Below the pieces are notes generated by a model that did no database searches, was not told the origin of the DNA, and saw only the letters and a list, made by a program, of their open reading frames with translations. From NCBI GenBank assembly GCA_963812335.1, contig CAWEUU010000002.1:1-64000 (forward strand): 64,000 bases of DNA, read 5' to 3'. This stretch comes from VRUE01 sp963812335. Its GTDB lineage: Bacteria; Actinomycetota; Thermoleophilia; Solirubrobacterales; 70-9. A program made the position numbers and the translations under genes. Below, piece after piece: positions 1 through 12,007 of this stretch (positions are counted from its first letter, which is position 1; each line of letters starts with the position of its first letter).

Positions 1-52
1 GGCTGGCGAGTCCGACCGCGTCAAGGCGCAGAAGGAGCCCGCAACCGCCTGA
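1..52 (+). CDS. atpA: ATP synthase F1 alpha subunit, C-terminal tail only (partial)
   Basis: Only the last 16 codons are in the window. The frame beginning at base 2 reads AGESDRVKAQKEPATA and stops at TGA 50-52. That stop overlaps the ATG of the gamma-subunit gene (TGATG), as expected for alpha followed by gamma in the standard F1 order alpha-gamma-beta-epsilon. Identity is inferred from this gene order and the tight coupling; the fragment itself is too short to recognise by sequence. Confidence 0.75.
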   Translation, partial: AGESDRVKAQKEPATA

Positions 53-972
53 TGGCCTCGCAGAAGGACGTCAAAAGCCGCATCGCGTCGATCAAGAACA
101 TCAACAAGATCACGCGGGCGATGGAGATGGTCGCGGCGGCGCGGCTGCGCCGCGCCGAGCAGCGGATCGAGGACCTGCGGCCCTACGCGCAGGGGATGCG
201 CAAGCTGACCCGGCGCGCCGCCGAGCAGGCCGGGGCGATCCCGCGCGTGCCGGTGCTGGTCGAGCGCGAGCAGGTCGAGCGCGTCGGCGTCGTCCTGATC
301 ACCGGCGACCGTGGCCTCGCCGGCGCCTTCAACACCAACGTGATCCGCGACGGGTTGCGGCTGCGCGACGAGCTGCGCGGCGACGGCATCGAGACGGCCT
401 TCTCCGCGGTCGGCCGCAAGGGCGTCTCGGCGCTGACCTTCCGCAAACAGGAGGTCCGCACCTCCTACACCGGCTTCACCGACCGCCCGGGCTTCGCCAA
501 CGCGCGCGAGATCGGCGAGGAGCTGACCGCGCGCTACGTTGACGAGGAGCTCGACCGGGTCGAGCTCGTCTACAACCGCTACGTCTCGCCGCTGACCCAG
601 CACGTCTGGCGGCAGACCCTGCTCCCCCTGCAGCAGGCCGACGTGATCGGCGCCGGGGTCGAGGAGGAGGAAGCCGACGCCGAGGAGTCCGAGATCGAGA
701 AGGCCCACAGCAAGGCGCTGTGGGAATACGAGCCCGAGGCGGAGGAGCTGCTCGCCCAACTTATCCCGGAGTACGTGAACATCTCGGTCTACCGGGCGCT
801 GCTCGAGTCGGCCGCCTCCGAGTTGGGGGCGCGGATGACCGCGATGCGCAACGCCGCCGAGAACGCCGAGACGATGATGGACGACCTGACCCTGGAGATG
901 AATCGGGCCAGGCAGGCGGAGATCACGCAGGAGATCCTCGAGGTAGTCGCCGGCGCCGAGGCGCTCGGCTAG
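52..972 (+). CDS. atpG: ATP synthase F1 gamma subunit
   Basis: Central rotor stalk of the F1 sector, coupling proton flow through Fo to ATP synthesis at the membrane. The 306-aa product starts with the hallmark helix (KSRIASIKNINKITRAMEMVAAARLRRAE) and ends with the matching C-terminal coiled-coil helix (RMTAMRNAAENAETMMDDL...RQAEITQEILEVVAGAEAL). It is slightly longer than the usual ~290 aa; a short acidic insert (EEEEADAEESEIEK) lies around residues 203-216. The ATG overlaps the atpA stop, so translation is probably coupled. atpD follows after 35 bp. Confidence 0.97.
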   Translation: MASQKDVKSRIASIKNINKITRAMEMVAAARLRRAEQRIEDLRPYAQGMRKLTRRAAEQAGAIPRVPVLVEREQVERVGVVLITGDRGLAGAFNTNVIRDGLRLRDELRGDGIETAFSAVGRKGVSALTFRKQEVRTSYTGFTDRPGFANAREIGEELTARYVDEELDRVELVYNRYVSPLTQHVWRQTLLPLQQADVIGAGVEEEEADAEESEIEKAHSKALWEYEPEAEELLAQLIPEYVNISVYRALLESAASELGARMTAMRNAAENAETMMDDLTLEMNRARQAEITQEILEVVAGAEALG

Positions 973-1007
973 TCCCGCAAACTTCACAGGAGCGAGAAAA
1001 GGAACCA

Positions 1008-2429
<1,422 letters not shown>

Positions 2430-2436
2430 GAGACCC

Positions 2437-2850
2437 TTGGCCGGAGAGACCAAATTCGAGGTCGAGGTCCTCACCCCCGAGGGGGAGGTCTTCAGCGGCG
2501 AGGTGAGCCAGGTCTCGACCCGCACCGCGGTCGGCGAGATCGGCATCCTCGCCAACCACGCACCTTTGCTGGCGGCGCTGCGGCCGGCCGAGCTGCGCCT
2601 GCACAAGTCCGGCGCCGAGACGCAGCGCTTCGCCCAGGCGCACGGCTGGCTACAGGTCTTCGGCAACCACGCCCGGCTGCTGATCGAGGAAGCGATAGCG
2701 CCCGAGGACCTCGATGCCGCGGTGCTCAAAGAACAGCTCGCGGATGCCGAGCAGCGGCTCTCGGATTCCGAGGAGGGCAGCGGCGCCTGGGGTCGGGCAC
2801 GCAAAGACCGCGACAGGGCCGAAGCCTTCCTCACCATCGCTCAGGGATGA
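2437..2850 (+). CDS. atpC: ATP synthase F1 epsilon subunit
   Basis: Regulatory/central-stalk subunit, 137 aa, the usual size. The N-terminal beta-sandwich is recognisable (FEVEVLTPEGEVFSGEV...GEIGILANHAPLLAAL) and the C-terminal part is the two-helix domain (LKEQLADAEQRLSDSEE). The start is a TTG at 2437 preceded by a good ribosome-binding site (AGGAGA, five bases upstream); no ATG or GTG gives a better N-terminus. Its last codons overlap the next gene (ATGA at 2847), so the M20 peptidase is probably read through from the atp operon. Confidence 0.95.
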   Translation: MAGETKFEVEVLTPEGEVFSGEVSQVSTRTAVGEIGILANHAPLLAALRPAELRLHKSGAETQRFAQAHGWLQVFGNHARLLIEEAIAPEDLDAAVLKEQLADAEQRLSDSEEGSGAWGRARKDRDRAEAFLTIAQG

Positions 2851-3935
2851 GCGATGAGCTCGTAGCCCTCGCCACACGGCTGATCGGCTACGACACCGCG
2901 GAGCCCGATGGGGTGCTGGAAGCTGCGGGGTTCGTCGAGGGGTGGCTGGAAGCTCGAGGGATCGAGGTGGGTACCGAAGAGGTGCGGGGGTTGCCGGTGC
3001 TCAAGGCTGAGGTTGGGCCGGAGCGGGCGCCCACGGTGGTTCTGCACGGGCATCTGGATGTGGTGCCGGGACGGGCCGGGCAGTTCGAGCCGCGGGTCGA
3101 GGGGGAGCGGTTGTATGGGCGGGGGGCCTATGACATGAAGGGGGCGCTGGCGGCGATGCTGATGACGCTCGCCGCAATGCGCGACTCCGAGCGGGTACGG
3201 GTGCGGTTGGGAATCGTCGGCGACGAGGAGTCCGAGGAGGAGGCTGAGCGCGGCAGCGACGCCCTGGTCGACGGCGGCTTCGTCGGCGACTTCGCGATCA
3301 CCGGCGAGCCGACCGACCTGCAGATCGGGGTCGAGGCAAAGGGGGTGCTGGCGCTGCGGCTCGAGGTCAGTGGCGTCGCCGCCCACGGCGCGACGCCGTG
3401 GCTGGGCGACAACGCAGTGCTCAAGGCACACGACGTTTTCCGCAGTATCGAGTCGCTACCGTTTGCCCGGCACAGTTCTGAGCTGTTCGACCGGCCCTCG
3501 ATCAACCTCGGCAGGATCCTGGGTGGCGACGCGCTCAACAAGGTGCCCGACCGATGCGTGATCGACGTCGACATCCGCTACCTGCCCGATCAGGATCCGG
3601 CCACCGTGCTCGAGCAGATTCACGGCCTGCCCGACGCCGAGGCGAGGACGCTGTTCACGCGGCCGCCCGCCGTCGTCGACCGCGACTCGCCCTTCGTGCG
3701 CGGATTGCGCGAGGCGGTCTCGGCGCACCACGAGGGCGAGCCGATGAGCGTCGGCCGCGACGGCGCCTCCGACGCGGTCTCGTTCCTTCGCGTGGGGGTG
3801 CCGGCGGTCGAGTTCGGACCGGCCGGCGAAGGTCACCACGGCCCCACGGAGTGGGTCTCACTACCGTCGCTGGTCGCCTACCGGCAGGCGCTGGAAGCGT
3901 TCCTGCGCGAGATCCCGGACCGGCTCGACGCTTGA
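2847..3935 (+). CDS. M20 family metallopeptidase (ArgE/DapE/ACY1-like)
   Basis: Zinc amidohydrolase of 362 aa that removes acyl or aminoacyl groups from amino-acid derivatives; the exact substrate cannot be told. Metal-ligand motifs are present in order: HGHLDVVP, GRGAYDMKG, GDEESEEEAERG (catalytic Glu and ligand Glu) and the C-terminal HHGPTEWVS. The central dimerisation domain starts near IGVEAKGVLALRLEVSGVAAHGA. The start overlaps the atpC stop by 4 bp. The first ~300 bases use GGG, TTG and GTG codons far more than neighbouring genes. It could be succinyl-diaminopimelate desuccinylase or acetylornithine deacetylase; no neighbouring lysine or arginine gene decides this. Confidence 0.88.
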   Translation: MSDELVALATRLIGYDTAEPDGVLEAAGFVEGWLEARGIEVGTEEVRGLPVLKAEVGPERAPTVVLHGHLDVVPGRAGQFEPRVEGERLYGRGAYDMKGALAAMLMTLAAMRDSERVRVRLGIVGDEESEEEAERGSDALVDGGFVGDFAITGEPTDLQIGVEAKGVLALRLEVSGVAAHGATPWLGDNAVLKAHDVFRSIESLPFARHSSELFDRPSINLGRILGGDALNKVPDRCVIDVDIRYLPDQDPATVLEQIHGLPDAEARTLFTRPPAVVDRDSPFVRGLREAVSAHHEGEPMSVGRDGASDAVSFLRVGVPAVEFGPAGEGHHGPTEWVSLPSLVAYRQALEAFLREIPDRLDA

Positions 3936-3948
3936 CCAGGGGCTTGCG

Positions 3949-5568
3949 GTGATCGAGGAGCCGTTCAAGAAGCCGCCGCCGCAGGGCGACTTTGAGCCGC
4001 CGCCGAAGCCGAAGCGCTACTGGTGGCGCTTCCTGCTGGCCTCCTTCTTGATCGTCTTCGCCACCGCTGGCGCGGTCTCGGCGAGCGGTCTGATCTACAT
4101 CGAAAGCATCGCCAACGAACTCGCCCACAACAACGTGCTGAAAAACAAGGTGGATCGCTTCCTGCAGACGACCACCGGCGGCGAAGCGCAGAACATCCTC
4201 ATCCTCGGCTCCGACAAGCGCGCCGGCCCCGAGGAAGAAGCGGGCCGCTCGGACACGACGATCCTGCTGCGGCTCGATCCCGACAACGAGGCGATCGCCT
4301 TGATGTCGATCCCGCGCGACCTCAAGGTCGAAATCCCCGGCGTCGGCACGGAGAAGTTCTCCTCCGCCTACGCCTACGGCGGGCCGAAGCTGACCCTGCA
4401 GGTGGTCAAGGAACTGACAGGCCTGCCGATCAACCACGTCGTCAACGTCGATTTCCTCGGCTTCGTCCGCGCCGTATACGCGATCGGCTGCGTCTACATC
4501 GACGTCGACCGCCGCTACTACCACTCCAACCTCGGCGTGCCGCCCTCCGAACAGTATTCGGAGATCAACGTCCAGCCCGGCTATCAGCTGATGTGCGGCA
4601 AGCGGGCGCTGGAGTACGTGCGCTATCGCCACACCGACACCGACATCGTCCGCGCCGCCCGCCAGCAGGACTTCCTCAGCGCCGCCCGCCAGCGGGTGCC
4701 GATCGCCGACCTGGTTCTCGGCCGCAACGACCTGATCCAGATCTTCACCGAATACACGACCTCCGACATCAGCGACAAGGAGGCGATGCTCGAGGTGCTG
4801 AAACTGTTCGTCGCCTCGCGCAACGCCGAAATCAACGAGGTCGACTTCCCGGCAGAACTGGGGCCGAGCTTCGTCTATGCGAACGCGACCGCGATCGGGG
4901 AAGCGGTCGATCGCTTCCAGGGGATCGAAGCAAGCGGCGGCCCGCGCGGCTCGCTCGACGAGGCCGAACCGAACAAGAAGAAGAAGGGCAAGAAGAAGGC
5001 GAAGAGGAAGAAGCAAAAGAAGAAGAAGCCGAAGCTGAAGACCAAGCCGCCCGGCAGCGATGGGCTCGTGCCCGCGCTCGAATCCGGCGAAGAGGAGGCG
5101 AGGATCGTCGCGCGCAAGGTCAGCGCCGGCTTCCCCGTTTTCTATCCCAGCCGCCTGCCCTCGGGGGCCGCATATGAGGAAAGCAACCCCTACCTGCACA
5201 TCCAGGATCCCCGCGTCTACCACCTCAGGGACACCGATGGCAACCGCCACGGCGCCTATCGCATGGTGCTCAACCTGGATCTGCCCGACGGCACCCACTA
5301 CTTCGGCCTACAGGGAATCCAGGGGTGGAGCGATCCGCCACTGCTCGGCGCGCCGAGCATCAAGCAGACGATCCGCGGCCGCGAGTACGAGATCTTCCTC
5401 GACGGTGACCGCGTGCGGCTGGTCGCCTGGCACCGTGGCGACAGCACCTACTGGATCGCGAATAGCCTGCTGCGCGTGCTCACCAACGATCAGATGATCG
5501 GCATCGCCCGCTCGGCCCGGGTGAAGATCCCGAACAAAAAGCCGAGGAAACGGAGGGCGGCGCTGTGA
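3949..5568 (+). CDS. LytR-CpsA-Psr (LCP) family cell-wall polymer ligase
   Basis: Membrane-anchored LCP enzymes transfer polymers from lipid carriers to peptidoglycan. The 539-aa protein has a proline-rich cytoplasmic N-terminus, one transmembrane helix (FLLASFLIVFATAGAVSASGLIYI), then the LCP domain: NILILGSDKR, RSDTTILLRLD, MSIPRDLKVEIPG, INHVVNVDFLGF, ALEYVRYRHTDTD and ARQQDFL. After this comes a lysine-rich linker (~residues 343-366) and a C-terminal ~150-aa extracellular domain (FPVFYPSRLPSGA...) that I do not recognise. It starts at GTG and overlaps ugd by 4 bp, so both probably serve the same surface glycan. Confidence 0.92.
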   Translation: MIEEPFKKPPPQGDFEPPPKPKRYWWRFLLASFLIVFATAGAVSASGLIYIESIANELAHNNVLKNKVDRFLQTTTGGEAQNILILGSDKRAGPEEEAGRSDTTILLRLDPDNEAIALMSIPRDLKVEIPGVGTEKFSSAYAYGGPKLTLQVVKELTGLPINHVVNVDFLGFVRAVYAIGCVYIDVDRRYYHSNLGVPPSEQYSEINVQPGYQLMCGKRALEYVRYRHTDTDIVRAARQQDFLSAARQRVPIADLVLGRNDLIQIFTEYTTSDISDKEAMLEVLKLFVASRNAEINEVDFPAELGPSFVYANATAIGEAVDRFQGIEASGGPRGSLDEAEPNKKKKGKKKAKRKKQKKKKPKLKTKPPGSDGLVPALESGEEEARIVARKVSAGFPVFYPSRLPSGAAYEESNPYLHIQDPRVYHLRDTDGNRHGAYRMVLNLDLPDGTHYFGLQGIQGWSDPPLLGAPSIKQTIRGREYEIFLDGDRVRLVAWHRGDSTYWIANSLLRVLTNDQMIGIARSARVKIPNKKPRKRRAAL

Positions 5569-6878
5569 GTGAGGGCAAAGAGGCGATCGGCGTGATCGGG
5601 GTCGGCTGGGTCGGCCTGGTCACCGCCTCCTGCTTCGCCGAGCTCGGGCACCCCGTGGTTGCCCGCGACATCGTTGCCGAGAAAGTCTCCTCGCTCTCAC
5701 GGGGCGAGACGACGATCCACGAGCCGGGCCTCGACGAGCTGCTCGCCCGCAACTCCGAGCGCCTCACCTTCACGACCGAGATCGGCGATCTGCTGGAGCG
5801 GGCGCGGCTGATCTTCGTCTGCGTCGACACACCGCCGACGCGATCGGGCGACGCCGACCTCTCGCGGGTTCGCGCGGTGGTCGAGGAGCTGCCCGAGGGC
5901 GGGGACCAGGTGCTGATCATGAAGAGCACGGTCCCGGCCGGCACCGGCGAGGCGATTCGCCGCGAGCGCCCCGGCCTCGCCTACGTCTCCTGCCCGGAGT
6001 TTCTCAAGGAGGGAACCGCGGTCGAGGACTTCATGCATCCGGACCGGGTCGTGATCGGCGCCGATCCGGGCGACGAGGAGGCGGGCGACGCGGTCGCCGG
6101 CCTCTATGAGCCACTGGGCGGGGAGATCGTGCGCACCGACGTCGCCAGCTCCGAGATGATCAAGCTCGCTTCCAACGCCTTCCTCGCGACCAAGATCTCC
6201 TTCGTCAACGAGATCGCCAACGTCTGCGAGGAGGTCGGCGCCGACGTCGGCGAGGTCGCCGGCGGCATGGGTCTCGACCAGCGCATCGGCTCCTCCTTTC
6301 TGCGAGCGGGGATCGGCTACGGCGGTTCTTGTTTCCCAAAGGATGTTTCAGCACTCAAGATGCTTGCGGGTAACACTGGATATCACTTCCAGCTGCTCAA
6401 CGCGGTGATCGAGGTCAATGAGCTGCAGAAGCGCCGGGTGGTGCAGAAGCTGCTCGGCCGGCTCGGCTCCCTGGTCGACAAGCGGGTCGCCCTGCTCGGC
6501 CTTGCGTTCAAGCCACAGACCGATGACATGCGCGAGGCCTCGAGCCTGGTGCTCGCGGCGCGGCTGCAGGGTGAAGGCGCCGGGGTGGCCGCCTACGATC
6601 CGGTTGCCATGGACGCCGCCCGCGACTTGCTCGACGGGGTCGAGCTGTGCGATTCGCCGCTGGCCGCGCTGGAGGGTGCCGATGCTGCCGTGCTGGTCAC
6701 CGAGTGGCCCGAGTTCGCCGAACTCGACTGGGTCGAGGCGGCAAGCCGGATGGCGCAGCCGCTGCTGATCGACGGACGCAACTTCCTCGATGCCGACACG
6801 CTGACGGCCGCAGGATTCGAGTACGAAGGCATTGGCAGGGCGACCGCCTCGGCGCCCTCGGCGGCGACCGCCGAGTAG
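5565..6878 (+). CDS. ugd: UDP-glucose/GDP-mannose 6-dehydrogenase family
   Basis: NAD-dependent oxidation of a nucleotide sugar to the uronic acid, feeding polysaccharide synthesis. The 437 residues show an N-terminal Rossmann fold (IGVIGVGWVGLVTASCFAELGHPVV), the VDTP motif (FVCVDTPPT), the ST-VPAGT segment, and the catalytic cysteine in GYGGSCFPKDV. The C-terminal UDP-binding domain includes LGLAFKPQTDDMREASSL. The GTG start overlaps the LCP gene stop. Whether the substrate is UDP-glucose, UDP-ManNAc or GDP-mannose cannot be settled by eye. The product belongs with the two nucleotidyltransferases and the sugar-phosphate isomerase downstream. Confidence 0.93.
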   Translation: MSEGKEAIGVIGVGWVGLVTASCFAELGHPVVARDIVAEKVSSLSRGETTIHEPGLDELLARNSERLTFTTEIGDLLERARLIFVCVDTPPTRSGDADLSRVRAVVEELPEGGDQVLIMKSTVPAGTGEAIRRERPGLAYVSCPEFLKEGTAVEDFMHPDRVVIGADPGDEEAGDAVAGLYEPLGGEIVRTDVASSEMIKLASNAFLATKISFVNEIANVCEEVGADVGEVAGGMGLDQRIGSSFLRAGIGYGGSCFPKDVSALKMLAGNTGYHFQLLNAVIEVNELQKRRVVQKLLGRLGSLVDKRVALLGLAFKPQTDDMREASSLVLAARLQGEGAGVAAYDPVAMDAARDLLDGVELCDSPLAALEGADAAVLVTEWPEFAELDWVEAASRMAQPLLIDGRNFLDADTLTAAGFEYEGIGRATASAPSAATAE

Positions 6879-6881
6879 GCA

Positions 6882-7865
6882 ATGCAGGCAATAGTTCTTG
6901 TCGGGGGTGAAGGGACCCGGCTGAGGCCGCTGACCGACTCGGTGCCGAAGCCGGCGCTGACGCTGGTCGACCGACCTTTCCTCGCCTACATGATCGAGTG
7001 GCTGGGTGGGCACGGGGTGAGCGAGGTCGTGCTCGCCTGCGGCTTCCTGCCCGCGGTGCTGCGCGAGGCGCTGGACGGCGAGGAGGAGCGGGCCGGCGTG
7101 AGGATTCGCTATGTCACCGAGCCCGAGCCGCTCGGCACCGCCGGCGCGATCCGCTTCGCCGCCGATCAGCTCGGTGAGGAGCTGGACGAGCGCTTCCTGG
7201 CGCTCAACGGCGATGTGCTCACCGATCTCGACCTCGGGGCGCTGCTGCGCGTGCACGAAGAGGCCGATGCGGAGGCGACGATCGGCCTCCATCCGGTCGA
7301 GGACGCCGCTGCCTTCGGCCTGGTCCGCTGCGACGAGGCGGGGGAGGTGCTCGAATTTCTCGAGAAGACCGGCGAGCCGGTGGCCGGCGAGGTCAACGCC
7401 GGGATGTACGTGTTGCAGCGGCAGGTGCTCGACCTGATCGAGCCCGGCAAGAACGTCTCGATCGAGCGCGAGGTCTTTCCGCGCCTGGTCGGCAGGGGCC
7501 TGTACGGCCACAGCCTCGGCGGCTACTGGGTGGACATCGGGACACCGGAGCGCTACCTGCAGGCGAGCTGGGACATCCTCGAGGGGCGGGTGGAGACGCG
7601 GGTCGAGCCGACGGCCCCGGGCGTGCTGGTCGACCCAGGGGCAGAGGTCGGCGAGGGAGCCGGGGTGGGGCCGCGCGCGGTCGTCGGGCCGGCCTGCCGG
7701 CTGGGGCCGGAGGCGCGGATCGAGGAGTCGGTCCTGCTCGCCGGCTGCACGGTCGGCGCAGGCGCCCGTGTCAGCCGCTCGATCCTCTCGCCCGGCGCTG
7801 CCGTCCCGGCCGGGGCCGTGGTTGAAGGCGCGGTCGCCGCCGAGGGCGAAATAATGCCCTCGTAG
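6882..7865 (+). CDS. NDP-sugar pyrophosphorylase with left-handed beta-helix tail
   Basis: 327-aa sugar-1-phosphate nucleotidyltransferase. The signature loop is VGGEGTRLRPLTDSVPKPALTL; further motifs are EPEPLGTAGAIRFA, ALNGDVLTDLDL, and GYWVDIGTPERYLQA. The C-terminus (VLVDPGAEVGEGAGVGPRAVVGP...) is a hexapeptide-repeat beta-helix. This architecture fits mannose-1-phosphate guanylyltransferase or glucose-1-phosphate uridylyl/thymidylyl-transferase; the downstream PGI/PMI suggests mannose metabolism. It lies 3 bp after ugd and 2 bp before the isomerase, clearly in one operon. Confidence 0.9.
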   Translation: MQAIVLVGGEGTRLRPLTDSVPKPALTLVDRPFLAYMIEWLGGHGVSEVVLACGFLPAVLREALDGEEERAGVRIRYVTEPEPLGTAGAIRFAADQLGEELDERFLALNGDVLTDLDLGALLRVHEEADAEATIGLHPVEDAAAFGLVRCDEAGEVLEFLEKTGEPVAGEVNAGMYVLQRQVLDLIEPGKNVSIEREVFPRLVGRGLYGHSLGGYWVDIGTPERYLQASWDILEGRVETRVEPTAPGVLVDPGAEVGEGAGVGPRAVVGPACRLGPEARIEESVLLAGCTVGAGARVSRSILSPGAAVPAGAVVEGAVAAEGEIMPS

Positions 7866-7867
7866 CG

Positions 7868-8854
7868 ATGCTCGAAGACGTCCTCGCCATCCCCGATCAC
7901 CTTCGCGACGCGCTCTGGCGGGTCGAGTCGGCACGCCTCGAGCCGCACGAGTCCGCCGGGGTGCTGGTCTGCGGGGTCGGTGGCTCGGCAATCGGCAGCG
8001 ACCTCGCCGCCGCAGTGCTCGGTGAGCGGCTCACGCGTCCCTTGGCGACCGTGCGTGCCGCCGCCCTGCCCAGCTGGGCCACCGCCGAGTGGACGGTGCT
8101 CTGCTCGAGCTACTCGGGCGAGACCGAGGAGACCCTCTCCTGCTTTGCCGCGGCAAAGGAGCTGGGCGCACGGCGTGTCGTCGCCAGCACCGGCGGCGCC
8201 CTGGTGGATGCGGCCAGGGCAGCAGGCGACCCGGTGGTCGGGCTGCCCGGGCTGCTTCCGGCCCCACGCACGGCGGTCGCCTACATGACCGTCTGCGCCG
8301 CCGAGGTAGCCGCCCGTGCCGGCGCCGCTCCGCGGATCGCCGCCGAGCTGGAGGCCGCCGCCGGCTTCCTCGAGCAAGAGAAGGACGAGCTGCAGCAGCG
8401 CGCGACGGCGATCGCCGCGCAGCTCGCCGACTGTGCTCCCGTCATCTATGGGGCCGGGCCGACCGTGGCTGCTGCCCGCCGCTGGAAGACGCAGGCGAAC
8501 GAGAACGCGAAGCTGCCCGCATTCTTCTCCGAGCTGCCGGAGTCGGACCACAACGAGATCTGCGGCTGGGCCGGCGCCGGGGATGGCGATCCGGCCCTGG
8601 CCGCGGTGCTGCTGGAAGCCTCCGACCAGGACCCACGCGATGGCCGACGCTTCGAGCTGACCGCCGCGGCGATCGAAGCGGGAGGCGCACGGGCCGTGCG
8701 CGTTCGGAGCGCCGGCGCGACCCCCTCCGAGCGAGTGCTGTGGGCGGTGATGCTCGGCGACCTCGTCTCGCTGGCGCTCGCCGACGCGCTCGGCGTCGAT
8801 CCACTGCCGATCGAGGCAATCGACACGTTCAAGGCCGCCCTCGGCGACCGCTGA
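7868..8854 (+). CDS. Bifunctional phosphoglucose/phosphomannose isomerase (SIS family)
   Basis: 328-aa SIS-domain isomerase interconverting fructose-6-P with glucose-6-P and mannose-6-P. Seen motifs are GVGGSAIGSDLAAAVL in the first SIS half, the phosphosugar-binding CSSYSGETEETLS, and a second SIS half containing SELPESDHNEICGW, a segment typical of the archaeal/actinobacterial PGI/PMI family. It supplies mannose-6-phosphate for GDP-mannose synthesis, which agrees with the flanking nucleotidyltransferase and dehydrogenase genes. ahcY follows after 48 bp. Confidence 0.88.
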   Translation: MLEDVLAIPDHLRDALWRVESARLEPHESAGVLVCGVGGSAIGSDLAAAVLGERLTRPLATVRAAALPSWATAEWTVLCSSYSGETEETLSCFAAAKELGARRVVASTGGALVDAARAAGDPVVGLPGLLPAPRTAVAYMTVCAAEVAARAGAAPRIAAELEAAAGFLEQEKDELQQRATAIAAQLADCAPVIYGAGPTVAAARRWKTQANENAKLPAFFSELPESDHNEICGWAGAGDGDPALAAVLLEASDQDPRDGRRFELTAAAIEAGGARAVRVRSAGATPSERVLWAVMLGDLVSLALADALGVDPLPIEAIDTFKAALGDR

Positions 8855-8902
8855 CGTTTCCGTATCCTTCGCAGGCAGCTAACTAAGAAACGAAAGGAAT
8901 CG

Positions 8903-10320
<1,418 letters not shown>

Positions 10321-10321
<1 letters not shown>

Positions 10322-11331
10322 TGAAGGCGATGGTCCTCGCAGCCGGGCTTGGCACCCGGCTGCGACCGATCACCTACGCGGTGCCGAAGCCGATGGTGCC
10401 GGTCCTCAACCGGCCGGTGATGGAGCACACGGTGCGGCTGCTGGTCAAGCACGGCTTCAGCGAGGCGATCGCCAACCTGCACTGGTTCCCGGAGACGATC
10501 GAAAGCCACTTCGGCGACGGATCGGCCTTCGGGCTCGAGCTCTCCTACAGCTTCGAGCAGCAGCTGCTGGGGACCGCGGGCGGCGTGCGCAACGCCGCCG
10601 GCTTCCTCGGTGACTCCTTCCTGGTCGTCGCCGGCGACGCGCTCACCGACATCGACTTCGGCGCGATGCGCGAGTTTCACGAGTCCCACGACGGGCTGGT
10701 CACGATGGCGACCAAGCGGGTCGCCGACACCGACCAGTTCGGGGTCGTGATCGCCGGCGAGGACGGCCGCGTCCAGGGCTTCCAGGAGAAGCCCGATCCG
10801 GCCGAGGCGCTCTCGGACCTGGCCAACACCTGTATCTACATGTTCCGCGCCGAGGTCTTCGACCATTTCCCCGAACCGGGTACGAGCAACGACGCCGGCC
10901 CCGACGACCCGCCCGCGTTTGCCGACTGGGCCAAGGACGTGTTCCCCGCTCTGCTCGATGCCGACGTGCCCTTCTACTCGCACGAGATCGACGCCTACTG
11001 GAACGACATCGGCAACCTCGACGAGCTGCGCGACGGCAACCTCGACGCGCTGCACGGCGCGGTCTCGGTCGAGCCGGGGGCGCCCGAGGTGAGCGAGGGC
11101 GTACGGGCTGCGAGCCCGCTCGGCGACGCCGAGGCGATCGCGCCGATCCTCGTCGGTGAGGGCGTCGAGATAGGCGCGGGCGTGAGGATCGAGGGCCCGG
11201 CGATCGTCAGCGACGGATGCCGAATCGGCGACGGGGCGATCGTGCGTGACGCGATCCTGCTCGAAGAAACCGAGCTGCCGGCGGAATCGATCCTGATCGG
11301 CGGCATCGCGGCCCACGGCACGAAGCCGTGA
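10321..11331 (+). CDS. NDP-sugar pyrophosphorylase (second copy, beta-helix type)
   Basis: 336-aa nucleotidyltransferase, paralogous to the gene at 6882. Motifs: MVLAAGLGTRLRPITYAVPKPMVPVL, EQQLLGTAGGVRNA, VVAGDALTDIDFGAM and YWNDIGNLDELRDGNL, then a beta-helix region (ILVGEGVEIGAGVRIEGPAIVSDGCRIGDG). The start is the ATG at 10321, which shares bases with the ahcY stop; the open frame extends upstream inside ahcY but is not homologous there. Likely a mannose-1-phosphate guanylyltransferase or glucose-1-phosphate nucleotidyltransferase. Two such enzymes in one cluster suggest two activated sugars. Confidence 0.9.
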
Positions 11332-11386
11332 CGATATTTGACATCTAGCGCGCCACAGGTGCGCCGTCGCCGCCGACGATCGGCGC

Positions 11387-12007
11387 ATGGAGCTGCTGCA
11401 TTCCCTCGCCGCCGGCATCGTCCCGCCGCTCTGCGCAGCCTGTGGCCGTAACTGCAGGCCGAGGGCATCGCTGTGCACGCATTGCTCGCGGCGGCTCGCC
11501 GAAGCCGATTCGCTCGCCGGCGGCGCCCCGGGTCTGGACCGCGCCTGGTCCTCGGCCCCGCACGAGGGCGTCGCCCGCGACCTTGTCGCGGCACTCAAGT
11601 TCCGCCGCCTGCTTCCGGTGGCCGAGCTGGCAGCCGACCGGATCCTGTGGCTGGCCCCGGCGGCGCTGCTCAGCGGCTCGGTCGTGCCGGTGCCAACCGC
11701 CAGGCTGCGCTCTGCGGCCCGGGGCTTCGACCCTGCTGCCGAGATAGCGCAAGCTCTGGCGGGCCGAGCCGACCTGTCGCTTCAGCCCTGCCTCCGCCGC
11801 AAGGGCGGCGGCCGTCAGGTCGGCAAGCGCCGCGCCGATCGGGTCGGCCGTCCGCCGCTGATCGCAACCCGCGGCGAGGTCCCCCGCAGCGTGCTCCTGA
11901 TCGACGACGTGATGACAACCGGCGCAACGCTTGCCGCGTGCGCCGGCGCCCTCCGTCAGGCGGGTGCGGTCCGGGTCACCGCGATCACCTTCACCAGGCG
12001 GCTGTGA
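11387..12007 (+). CDS. comF: ComF family protein / phosphoribosyltransferase
   Basis: 206 aa with an N-terminal zinc-finger-like cysteine set (CAACGRNCRPRASLCTHC) and a C-terminal type I phosphoribosyltransferase fold whose PRPP loop is VLLIDDVMTTGATL. The VPVPTARLRSAARGFDPAAEIA segment is typical of ComF/GntX proteins. In other bacteria ComF is needed for DNA uptake; no other competence gene is seen nearby. The stop codon lies inside the left arm of a long inverted repeat (12006-12112). Upstream 55 bases contain a TTGACA hexamer (11338) without a convincing -10 box. Confidence 0.9.
   Translation: MELLHSLAAGIVPPLCAACGRNCRPRASLCTHCSRRLAEADSLAGGAPGLDRAWSSAPHEGVARDLVAALKFRRLLPVAELAADRILWLAPAALLSGSVVPVPTARLRSAARGFDPAAEIAQALAGRADLSLQPCLRRKGGGRQVGKRRADRVGRPPLIATRGEVPRSVLLIDDVMTTGATLAACAGALRQAGAVRVTAITFTRRL

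Noticed and set aside
8855..8902. SAH riboswitch upstream of ahcY
   Set aside because: Only 48 bases separate the genes and no riboswitch-like pseudoknot elements are present.
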